Virus record (IMG/VR): IMGVR_UViG_3300006737_000299
Location: 1-20,319 of that record
Strand: one strand, 5' to 3'
Source of the DNA: a virus
Length of the DNA stretch: 20,319 bases
The notes beneath the pieces were generated by a model that was given only the letters and a program-made list of their open reading frames with translations, was not told the origin of the DNA and searched no databases. The position numbers and the translations under genes were made by a program. Shown piece by piece: positions 1-8,600 of this stretch. The first letter of the stretch is position 1, and each line of letters starts with the position of its first letter.

Positions 1-90
1 ATACACATCCTTCTCTTCTACTACTTCAGGGTTTTCTGAAACCTCTTCTTTTTCCATTATTATAGAGTTGAAATCAATATTTTTATTCAT
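1..90 (-). CDS. Hypothetical protein, N-terminal 30 residues only
   Basis: An ATG three bases after the stop of the 928-aa gene opens a reading frame that stays open for 30 codons to the window edge. The visible peptide begins MNKNIDFNSIIMEKEEVSEN and then continues acidic (several Glu and Val residues). The start is supported by the same tight spacing and A/T-rich leader seen at the other genes; an in-frame second Met at residue 12 is an alternative. It is the next gene in the same presumed late operon, so a virion or internal protein is plausible, but nothing in 30 residues shows a function. Confidence 0.6.
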   Translation of the reverse strand, partial: MNKNIDFNSIIMEKEEVSENPEVVEEKDVY

Positions 91-93
91 ATT

Positions 94-2880
94 TTAATAG
101 TTAGGAATTTTAAATACTTTTCCATCATCAAAAACCAGCTCGTCGCCAGGTATTAAATTTTGAGATAAGTAAAAGCTTCTTTGCTCAGACTTTGATTTCT
201 TATTGAACTGTCTATTAAACTGCTTGTAACTTTTCACCGCGTCTTTTGGTACTTTTAGTTTTTGTTTTTTAATTTTTGATATATCCATTCTCGCACCTTG
301 ATCAGCAGCAAAACCTTGCCTACCATCAATCATGTAAAGTTTTCTTCTTGATAATTCTAATTGTCTATCGCTAGGTTTTGAATTAGCATTAACGTCGAAG
401 TTGTTGAACTGCTCAGTTTCTTCTACAGTTGTCCATTTAGATTTTTCACCATCAGGTATTTCGTCACCAGCTTTTGTGTGCCCCTCTGGATAAACTAATT
501 TTCCATTTTCAAGAGCAGAAACATTTTTGTTAGCAATAACACCATCCCAAACGCCGTTAGCTACCATAAGCATCTCCTTAGCACCTCTTCCGCTGTTCAT
601 TTTGTAATCTATCAAATAATCTTTTACGTTGCTTTCTAGCGCGTTAAACTCATCTCTATTGATACCAAGATCTGTTGTTATTAAAGTGTTGCCACCTTCT
701 AAAGTAACATTACTTCCATCACCAATTATATATTGACTTACAGTTTGTTCAGCTGCTAAAGCTGTAACGTATTTATCGTCAAGTCCACCAGGTCCACCAT
801 TATCCGCTATAACCTCTGCTTTCACTTTTTCAAAAGCAGCTTTATTAGCTAGTCCTTTAGTGGTACCTCCACCTCCAGTAAAGCCCATGTTTGTGTAATT
901 ACCTTTTTTCTCAAAGTTTAAAACTTTAGCTATAGAACTTTCTGTTGAACCATCTCTTTTATCCTCTATGTAACCTGTTGAGTTAACAGGCACAGTAATA
1001 CCAGAAGGTGTAACAAGAGATTGATAAGTACTAGTGGGTTGGTTTTGTTGGTTGTTGTTGTTGTTATTGTTATTGTTGTTGCCGGTGTTGGTGTTATTGT
1101 TGTTGTTGTTGTTGCCGGTGTTGTTGTTACCGGTGTTGGTGTTAGTGGTGTTGTTTCTATAATCTTGCTCATACTGTATAAGTAAATCTTCAGCGGATAT
1201 CGCATCCTGAGCGTCTTGTATAGTTGCTTGACCAACGCTAGTAGAAACAGTATTTCCACCTCCACCTGATCTATTATTTACTCTAGTTGTTGTTTTACCT
1301 TTGTATTTAGGCTCGTTTCTATCTGCAGACCCAACCATAGCTAGTAAAGTACCATCTGCTCTTGCTGAAGGAAAAGAACCATTTAGTATGTCTCTTTCAA
1401 AAAACTCTTTTTCTTCTTTTTTTGAAAAATCGTACGAAACTTCAACTTGTTTTGTTTTTGTAGGATCAGTAGGGTTATTTACTGTCATTGTAACAAGATA
1501 CTCGTCGGAGGTGGCTCCAACCTTTATATCTGTTATCATACCGTGACCAGTATCTCTATTGCCTCCAGTTGCTTTAATGTATTTACCCATGAAGTTTGTC
1601 TTCATGCCAGCTAAACCTATGTTTAGGGAATTAGCACCTGTATGACTTCCATATATAATATCTTTTGTTTTCTTATGATTTTCTTTTGCAACTTCGTAAA
1701 TAGCATCATGACCAGGGTTGCTAGTTGTGTATGTTGATCCGGTTGAAAAATTTGAAGAATTTAAAGCTTTATCTTGATCTGGTTTTAAATCTAAACCTAT
1801 ACTTTCTATAAAAGCTGTTTTAGCCATTAGTTCAATAGCTTGCATTTGATCCCTGCCTTCTTGAGTGTTTGGATCTGCTTCTGTATACTCTTGTAGTAAA
1901 GTCATTCCTCCAAACTTTTGGATCATAGCGTTTTTGTTATCAGGCGTATTAAAGACACCGTCAATTAAACTTTTACCATCACCATTTAAAAAATAGTCAT
2001 TTCTAGCTTTTGTATCTACATACAGTTTTTTAGTTTGTTGACCGTTACTATCTTCTATTGTAAGCTCTTTGTAAAAATCAGGATTAGTCTTTTGAGCGGT
2101 TATAGATTTAGAAATTGTTTTCTTATATTCTGAATAAGCTTTTACGGTTGAAAAAGGCGGAATTGCGCCAGACTTAAAATCTGCACCCACTTTAGTTAAG
2201 TCTAAAACCTCTGAAGCATCATATTTACCGTCTCCAATTAAGTTTCCAGTTCCAGTTCCGTCGTCTAAGTTTTGAGCATCAGAAAATATGCTAACTCCAT
2301 TTTCAATACTTCCTGCAATTCTTAAATTACCAAAATCTAAGTCATCGTTACTTGCTAAAGCGCCTAATATACCAGGATAGTTATCATCAACAACTAAACT
2401 TCCGTTACCCGTACCATCAGGTGACTGAGCATTTTTATTAAAAGCCTCATCTCTTTGAACAGCATAAGCATTAGCACCTATTATCCCATTAGTCATACCT
2501 TGAGCTTTACCTATCATATCAGTAACAAACAGTTGTATATCACCATCACTAGCCGTAGGGTTGTTTTCGATGTAATTTTTAATAGACTCTAATCCACCTT
2601 TAAACTGACCGTTTAAGTCATTTTGAAACTGCGTTTTAAAATCTTTATTATCTATGTTACCTAATATATCTTTAGCGTCTATAAAGTCTTTTTGAGTACC
2701 TTTTATAAATCTATCTTGATATCTTCTAAGTTTTGTTATTTCTGCTTTTTGTTGATTAATGTTTCTTTTTCTTATAGCAGCTTGATTTTTAGTAACGTCA
2801 CCGTACATTTTCTCTAGACCCTTGGTTAGAGTTTCGTACTTTTTGTTTATTAAATCTACTTTGGGTTTATCGTAAGCCAT
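94..2880 (-). CDS. Large putative internal virion/ejection protein with Asn-rich linker
   Basis: A 928-aa protein that I do not recognise as a named family. Residues 1-110 are charged and predicted helical (Lys/Gln-rich, coiled-coil-like). Residues 110-540 are a mixed, probably globular region with many Asp/Asn/Gly loops, including a Gly-rich turn near 539-542. Residues 576-610 are almost only Asn, Thr and Gly. Residues 620-928 form a second region ending in a Lys/Arg-rich tail (about 870-928). No signal peptide or clear membrane segment is seen, and no lysozyme or protease motif is obvious. It follows the 198-aa ejection-type gene by 8 nt and is the largest gene after the tail genes. This position in short-tailed phages often holds internal proteins released into the cell with the DNA, so that role is inferred from context only. 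A tail-tip or fibre-associated role is an alternative. Confidence 0.6.
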   Translation of the reverse strand: MAYDKPKVDLINKKYETLTKGLEKMYGDVTKNQAAIRKRNINQQKAEITKLRRYQDRFIKGTQKDFIDAKDILGNIDNKDFKTQFQNDLNGQFKGGLESIKNYIENNPTASDGDIQLFVTDMIGKAQGMTNGIIGANAYAVQRDEAFNKNAQSPDGTGNGSLVVDDNYPGILGALASNDDLDFGNLRIAGSIENGVSIFSDAQNLDDGTGTGNLIGDGKYDASEVLDLTKVGADFKSGAIPPFSTVKAYSEYKKTISKSITAQKTNPDFYKELTIEDSNGQQTKKLYVDTKARNDYFLNGDGKSLIDGVFNTPDNKNAMIQKFGGMTLLQEYTEADPNTQEGRDQMQAIELMAKTAFIESIGLDLKPDQDKALNSSNFSTGSTYTTSNPGHDAIYEVAKENHKKTKDIIYGSHTGANSLNIGLAGMKTNFMGKYIKATGGNRDTGHGMITDIKVGATSDEYLVTMTVNNPTDPTKTKQVEVSYDFSKKEEKEFFERDILNGSFPSARADGTLLAMVGSADRNEPKYKGKTTTRVNNRSGGGGNTVSTSVGQATIQDAQDAISAEDLLIQYEQDYRNNTTNTNTGNNNTGNNNNNNNTNTGNNNNNNNNNNQQNQPTSTYQSLVTPSGITVPVNSTGYIEDKRDGSTESSIAKVLNFEKKGNYTNMGFTGGGGTTKGLANKAAFEKVKAEVIADNGGPGGLDDKYVTALAAEQTVSQYIIGDGSNVTLEGGNTLITTDLGINRDEFNALESNVKDYLIDYKMNSGRGAKEMLMVANGVWDGVIANKNVSALENGKLVYPEGHTKAGDEIPDGEKSKWTTVEETEQFNNFDVNANSKPSDRQLELSRRKLYMIDGRQGFAADQGARMDISKIKKQKLKVPKDAVKSYKQFNRQFNKKSKSEQRSFYLSQNLIPGDELVFDDGKVFKIPNY
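1039..1155 (-). repeat. Asn-codon-rich simple repeat (low-complexity linker)
   Basis: On the coding strand this is a run of AAC/AAT codons interrupted by ACC and GGC/GGT, giving an Asn/Thr/Gly tract at residues 576-610 of the 928-aa protein, followed by Gln/Asn. A TNTG or NTG sub-motif recurs three times. The tract separates two better-conserved-looking halves, so it probably acts as a flexible linker. Trinucleotide-type repetition makes it a likely site of length change by slippage. Confidence 0.85.
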
Positions 2881-2888
2881 TTTTTATA

Positions 2889-3485
2889 TTATTTTTTAGC
2901 CATTGAGCCAAATTCATTATAATTCATTAAGCCCTGTACTGATCCACTTATACCACCTGTTAAAGCTGCCATAGCGTCCGACTCATATTGATACTTTTGC
3001 ATTGTTTCTCTATCTAAAAGATCAGAAGTTCTATCAAGTTTTTGTTTTTCTCTAGTTTCTTGAATTGCAAACGCTTTTTCTTCGCCTTGTGCTCTTAGTT
3101 TCTCATTAGCAACTTCTTGCGCTTCTGAAGAAGCTGAAATGCCTTTTTTACTTTGTAAAGCAGCTTGTGCCAATGCTGTTGCTCCACCTGCGCCAGCTCC
3201 AGTTGCGGCTAAAGTGTCTAACGTGTTAGCTAAAGAAATATCTGCCTGTTCTGCTTGAAACTCCGCTGCTTGTGTTGCAACAGCTAAATTAGCATATGGG
3301 TTAGTTATAGCTTGTCTACTTTCTTCTAAATTACTTAACTGCTCTTGTAAGGCTGTTTCTCTCTCCTCTGCTTGTCTAGCGGCTTCGTTAGCTGCTCTTT
3401 GAGTTATTAAACCGCCAATAAAAGGACCTGCTATCATCAAGCCGTCCATAACGTTTCCCATTTTTAAATCTGATATTTTAGTCAT
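2889..3485 (-). CDS. Small Ala/Gln-rich internal virion (DNA-ejection) protein
   Basis: A 198-aa protein. Residues 10-30 form a short Gly-containing hydrophobic segment (around LMIAGPFIGGLI). Residues 30-90 are a long helical Ala/Glu/Gln region, 93-104 are Gly/Ala-rich (ATGAGAGG), 105-160 are a second charged helix, and the C-terminus has another Gly/Ser-rich turn (176-185). This pattern, a glycine-rich hydrophobic start followed by long amphipathic helices, is typical of T7 gp14 or P22 gp7-type proteins that leave the virion with the DNA and help form a channel through the envelope. The assignment is by architecture and position (after the tail genes, before a large unknown protein), not by a diagnostic motif. 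Spacing to the upstream gene is 5 nt and to the next gene 8 nt. Confidence 0.55.
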   Translation of the reverse strand: MTKISDLKMGNVMDGLMIAGPFIGGLITQRAANEAARQAEERETALQEQLSNLEESRQAITNPYANLAVATQAAEFQAEQADISLANTLDTLAATGAGAGGATALAQAALQSKKGISASSEAQEVANEKLRAQGEEKAFAIQETREKQKLDRTSDLLDRETMQKYQYESDAMAALTGGISGSVQGLMNYNEFGSMAKK

Positions 3486-3490
3486 AATTT

Positions 3491-5647
3491 TTATTTTGAT
3501 GATAATACAAACTCGCTAGATACAGCGAATAATTCTTTTCTTGCTTCTGGATCTGTGAATTCATCAGTAGCTAACGTAACAGTTATAAAATAACCTTTTA
3601 AACCAGTCATATCTTGTCCAAATATGATCTCACCAGGTCTTTCTGTTGAACTGTTTATAATATTAGCAACATACTTACCTTCTTTTAACTTGAATGAAGA
3701 TCTAACGTTATCGCTAGGCTCTTCTGTCATAGAGTAGCTTTTTATACCCGAAGAAGCATCGAAGAATCCTACATTAAGAGGAAGTATAGGTCCAGTAGTA
3801 TCAGAACTAACACTTGATACTTGCCAACCATTACTACCTTCGTAGTTTATTGTTTTAAAGTTTTTATTAACAGAAGGTTCAGGATTAAACACAAACTCTA
3901 TAAGAGAAGGTTGTTTAACTCCATAAAAAGTGTTTGTTGAAGACAAGTTTGTATAGTGAGAGTATAACTGGTTTGACTTAATAGTGTAGAAGATATCTTT
4001 TAAGTTAAATATAAAATCAGGTCTAAAGGTGTAAAAAGTTGTCCAACCTTTAACAGACTCGTCAAAAGCAACTGTAGAGTAATAACCGTTTATGTTATTC
4101 CTATAATCACTTACTTCGTTAAGGCTTTTACTTGATGATTGTCTTTTTAAAGAAACAACATAATTATCTTTATGAACATCGAATCCTCCGTCTATGTAAT
4201 CTTTAGTATATTCTAAAAATTTTATTTTGCTAGCTTCGTACTCTACTCCGTTTTGACCAGGTAGTCCATAATTACCACCTGTTGTAAAAACTAAATACGG
4301 TCTATTATTTTGATAAGTTATACCAGTTACAAAATGCTCTAAAGTATACCACACGCCGCTGCCATCATCTATTATTCCTATTACTTCATTTACACATAAA
4401 AAACCTCCAGTTCCTCCTAATCCGCCTGGATCATCTATTGAAAGTATATCTCCAAGAGCGTAACCTGTGCCGATTTCTAATGGCATAGGAAAACTAGTAT
4501 CAGCACTTATTATAGCGCCACTAGGATCAACGTTTAATTTTATTTTTAAGTTGCTACCACTACCACCTGAAACTTCATAAGCAGAACCACTAACATATCC
4601 AGAACCAGACTGCGTTAAAATATTACCAACTGCATCACAGGGAGTAAGTAAAGCTTGAGCTGGGCTTCCACCTCTCATGTATATAGAAACGTTAGAACCT
4701 ATTGTAATATTATCTTCACTTGGAGATAATGCGTTACCCACTTGAACGTATGTTGAAGTAGGCATTTGTTGGGGGTTAAGGTTTGGTATTCCTGGATATT
4801 GATCAGATATAGGATAAACAGAAGATATCAATGATTTTCTAAAATCAGACACTAACTTTAATTTATCTCTAAAGTAATCTTTCATACCATATTGAGATAT
4901 TTCAGTTAAACCATCTCTAGACAGTCTCATTACGGTGTTTCTATATTTGTCTGTAAAATACCTCCTAAAACCAAAAGAAGCAAAAGATTCTGGGTTTTTA
5001 CTTATACCGTATTCACCTACGTAAGGTTGAACAGCCCCAATAACCACGTTAGATTTAGTCGTTATTGGTTGACCTTCTTGAGTATAAACAGCATCTTTAT
5101 CTATCATTGCTTGACTAACCTTGTTTTCTTGGAATATATTTAAAGCGTTATCCATTGCAAATAATTTCTGTATACTACCCAAGTTTTTATCAACAGATCT
5201 AGTTATGTCTGTTCCTGATGCAAAAACATTAGATTGGTTTATGCCTGTTCTACTATTAAAAACCCCTGAATAAACGACAGTGTTTTCTCTTATTCTAACT
5301 TTATTTTCTTTTTCAACTAAGAAAGCTCTAGGGGACAAATCCATTATTGGGTTATTATAACCACCTCTAATTCTTGATTCTTCTAAAACAAAATTAGTAC
5401 CAGCAGATGTACTGCTTAAAAAACTACTTAATGTAAAAGCATTGGTAGAAGGTCCATCAACAACTTGCACATTGTTTGGCCTGTGATCTATCCAAGGTGG
5501 TCCACCCCAAACTAAGTTAGAGTGCATCCATGGAACACCATCGTATGCAGAGCTTTGAGCACTTTCAGATAAAGTAGAAAGCTTTGGTACTGGAGTATGC
5601 TTTGAATATATAGTGTTAAAATATTTTAACTGTAAACTTTTAGACAT
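3491..5647 (-). CDS. Tail structural protein (putative ring/hub), crAss-like type
   Basis: A 718-aa virion protein. Residues 150-260 carry a strongly patterned block (GEYGISKNPESFASFGFRR at 211-229, then RLSRDGLTEIS and a Phe/Arg-rich helix) that I associate from memory with tail proteins of crAss-like and other Bacteroidota short-tailed phages. Residues 530-610 contain a second typical block: GWTTFYTFRPDF, then LYSHYTN, FYGVKQPS and KNFKTINYEGSNGW. The C-terminal 100 residues look beta-rich. Residues 335-423 are a glycine-rich insert listed separately. There is no signal peptide. The gene lies between the giant nozzle-like gene (11 nt) and the ejection-type gene (5 nt), which fits a distal tail-barrel or hub component. 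The exact position in the tail cannot be told from sequence alone. Confidence 0.65.
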   Translation of the reverse strand: MSKSLQLKYFNTIYSKHTPVPKLSTLSESAQSSAYDGVPWMHSNLVWGGPPWIDHRPNNVQVVDGPSTNAFTLSSFLSSTSAGTNFVLEESRIRGGYNNPIMDLSPRAFLVEKENKVRIRENTVVYSGVFNSRTGINQSNVFASGTDITRSVDKNLGSIQKLFAMDNALNIFQENKVSQAMIDKDAVYTQEGQPITTKSNVVIGAVQPYVGEYGISKNPESFASFGFRRYFTDKYRNTVMRLSRDGLTEISQYGMKDYFRDKLKLVSDFRKSLISSVYPISDQYPGIPNLNPQQMPTSTYVQVGNALSPSEDNITIGSNVSIYMRGGSPAQALLTPCDAVGNILTQSGSGYVSGSAYEVSGGSGSNLKIKLNVDPSGAIISADTSFPMPLEIGTGYALGDILSIDDPGGLGGTGGFLCVNEVIGIIDDGSGVWYTLEHFVTGITYQNNRPYLVFTTGGNYGLPGQNGVEYEASKIKFLEYTKDYIDGGFDVHKDNYVVSLKRQSSSKSLNEVSDYRNNINGYYSTVAFDESVKGWTTFYTFRPDFIFNLKDIFYTIKSNQLYSHYTNLSSTNTFYGVKQPSLIEFVFNPEPSVNKNFKTINYEGSNGWQVSSVSSDTTGPILPLNVGFFDASSGIKSYSMTEEPSDNVRSSFKLKEGKYVANIINSSTERPGEIIFGQDMTGLKGYFITVTLATDEFTDPEARKELFAVSSEFVLSSK
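4379..4645 (-). other. Gly-rich beta-type insert in the 718-aa tail protein (copy 3 of 3)
   Basis: Residues 335-423 of the 718-aa protein. The pattern is GSGYVSG at 348-354, GSNLKIKLNV at 364-373, a GAI strand at 377-379, GTGYALGDILSI at 393-404 and GGTGGFLCV at 411-419. The order GSGY, strand, G-x-GY-x-x-GD-x-x-x-I, Gly-rich turn, strand matches inserts in the 1715-aa and 345-aa proteins. The alignment was made by eye. Confidence 0.5.
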
Positions 5648-5658
5648 ATTTGTTTTTT

Positions 5659-8600
5659 TTATGAATTACCACTTCCAGGGCAATTGTTACTACTTTTTTG
5701 TTTGTCATAAACAACAAAACCTGCTCTTATTATGTTGTCAGTAGTTCCAACAACATCTAGTTTTTCAGATCCATCGCCAGGTGTTGGATTGTTAGGATCT
5801 GTAAAATCTCCAGCGTCATAAGCTTCAACTTCTAAAAGTAATCTAGCCGCTCCTCTTTTGCCTGATCTTACGTTTTTGTTTAGTCTAATGTTGCCAGATC
5901 CGTCCCACTTTCCACCAAGATCTTTATTGCTACCGCTTCCAAAACTTTGACTAGCTGTAAAACCGCCTCCATTCCATTTAACAAAAGAAACCATATCGTC
6001 CCAAGTTTTCCCACCAGCGTTGCTACCTGCTATAGGAACTCTAACTTCTCCTACGGTGTATGTTACATTTTGGCCATGTAGGTAAAATTTTAAAGGAAAA
6101 TTCTGTTCCATTCTTTCAAAATTTCCAGTACCACCATTCCAGTACCATATTATAGGTTGAGCTCTTACCTTTACAAGACCAACTGCTTCTGTAGGTGTAG
6201 ACCCTGGAAATGTTGAAGGTTGCATTTCGATCCAACACCTATAATCTTGTTTATCAGTTTCAGGACCAGTATTACTAAATCCATCATAAAAAATAGCTAA
6301 CTCTTGTGTTCCTGATCCATCTGGCTTTCTAACAAGAACTTTAGGCCAAAGAGTGTGACTCTCTAAGTAATATGTAAAAATTTGCCATCTAGGTTTTCTT
6401 ACTATTTCAAACAAAGAATTTGGACTAGAAAGAACTTGACTTGTAGAAACAGCTCCACTAGTACGAATACCATTATTGTAATTATTGTACTCCCATCCAT
6501 TAGTGTCTAGTAATCTAAATTGATTTTGATTTGAACCTTTTATATCGTGCATACCAAAAGTTAATATCCATCTTCTAATTTGATAAAAAACACCGTTGCC
6601 ATCAACTTTAGTTCCCCAAGCTCCGTTTTTATGGTCGTCTAATAGCATTATACATCTGTCATTATCCTGCTTATTATCTTTAAACATAACCTGGTCTGGA
6701 AATTGAGATGCGCCAATACCAAACCAGTCAGTAGTAGATCTTATTTGTTGGCAATCAGTTCTTCTAGGAGCATCAGGATCACTAGCTGAGTTAACTATCC
6801 AAGCCATATTTGAAGTTATGTGAGGACTATCGCCAATTATAGTTGGGTGTCCAGAACTACCTATGGAAGGTTGGTTTAAAGCGAATGAAGTATAGGATCT
6901 ACCTGTACTAAAGTCTACATCTTTTCTTGGGTTTTTAAAATATCCAGAGTTAGGTTTAATACCATTACTATGTAATCTAACTTCATTAGAAACCTCATTA
7001 ACCCATTTGTTCCAACATCTATATCTAAAGAAAGCTAGTTCTGAATTACCATATCCTTGTTTTCCATTACCCCAAAATCTGTCATAGTCAGCGCCGTAGC
7101 TGTCTGTCCAAAAACTTATATTATCGGGATCATAAGGTGTTGACCATATTGAAGGCCTTGACACGTAATCACCAGGTCTACTTCCACCTTGTCTCCAGTC
7201 TTCACCAGTAAAATTCATTAACCACTTTGGAGAGTGTATTCTATCTGCCTGCGCTCCACTTTGTTGTTGAAATAATTCTATTTGACCCTGCCTATTAGTC
7301 ATAACACCTTGGTGCTTAGCTGTGGACGAGTTACCGTCTTCGTCTGTTATTTTAAAGGTAAATATATAGAATTCTTCAGTAGATGAAGTTGAAGAAAAGA
7401 AATCTAAACCTAAAGCGTCTCTAGGTACTGAAATATCAGCGTATCTAATCGCATACTTAGGAGAAGCTGGTGGGTTAGCTGTACCTATTGCTGTTTGAAC
7501 TAAACTAAATTTAGAAACGTTAGTATAACCTATAGGGTATTCTAAGTTTGTTATATCAACTGAAGATCCTCCTACGATGCTACCGCTAGAGTCTAAAGAT
7601 ACTTTTTCTACCTTTTCTAACTCTATGAAAGCAAATTCTTGATTAAGATAATTTCCATTGTCATCAATTATACTAAACTCTGTTGAAACTATACTTCCAG
7701 CTGAAGAACCTTCAGAATAAGCTAAATTAAAGAAATCAACGTCATACTGCACGGGTGGATCATTATCCGCTTTTATAGCTTGGTTTAGGTCTTTTATGAG
7801 ACCAGTTGTTGACGTTTCGTAAAATATATCTATAGCTGAAACTTCTGGAGAAACCTCATACACGTTAAGTTTTTGAGAAAATACAAAAGTATCAAGTCCA
7901 GTTGCTCCACCGCCACTGTCTTGAACACCACCAGTAAAAGGTGTCCAACCTGAAACAGCGGTATAAGGTACAGAAGTTTGAAAACCGTATCTTTTAGAAA
8001 CACTTAGCGTAGCTATAAATGGATTTTCTTGAGCTCTAAAAAATGGATCTGATTTACCAGTAACCCCAGGGTAAGGATACTGTGACTGGCCATTGACAAT
8101 ACCTCCAGGGGCGTATAATTTACTTATATCAACACCTCTCTTGTTAGTCCAGTCACCCATTTCTCTAAAAGGTTTTATATCACTAACCTCTATAGCTGAA
8201 GGGTTTAGTTCTTGTCCCCATATTTGAGTTCTAATATTATCATTGTATTCATTAGCATATAGCCTATTCCATAATCTTTTACTAGATCCATAAACTTTAT
8301 CTTGAGGTCCAGCTTCTTTAAGGTCTCTAGGGAGCTTGTTTATGTTATCTCCATATATAGCTATCATAGCAGAGCTATTCTCACCTTCATATGTTAAGTT
8401 AACAGCTTCACCTCCTGAAAGTGTTTTAGTTTCATATTTAAAAATACCTGAAGTAGTTCCAGGTACATATAAGTTATACCAATCTTGCTCAAGCTGTTGC
8501 ACTACAAACCTATAACTATACCAACCTAATGGATTTCTTATTCTATCATAAATACCTACATAATCACTAGTTCTTTTTTCTGGTATTAATTCGTTCATGG

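Noticed and set aside
966-1265. Thr-rich 99-aa frame on the minus strand
   Set aside because: It is an out-of-frame reading of the Asn-codon repeat inside the 928-aa gene; the Thr richness is the AAC repeat shifted by one base.
1301-1546. 81-aa frame on the plus strand
   Set aside because: Antisense to the 928-aa gene, with no leader, neighbours or motif to support it.
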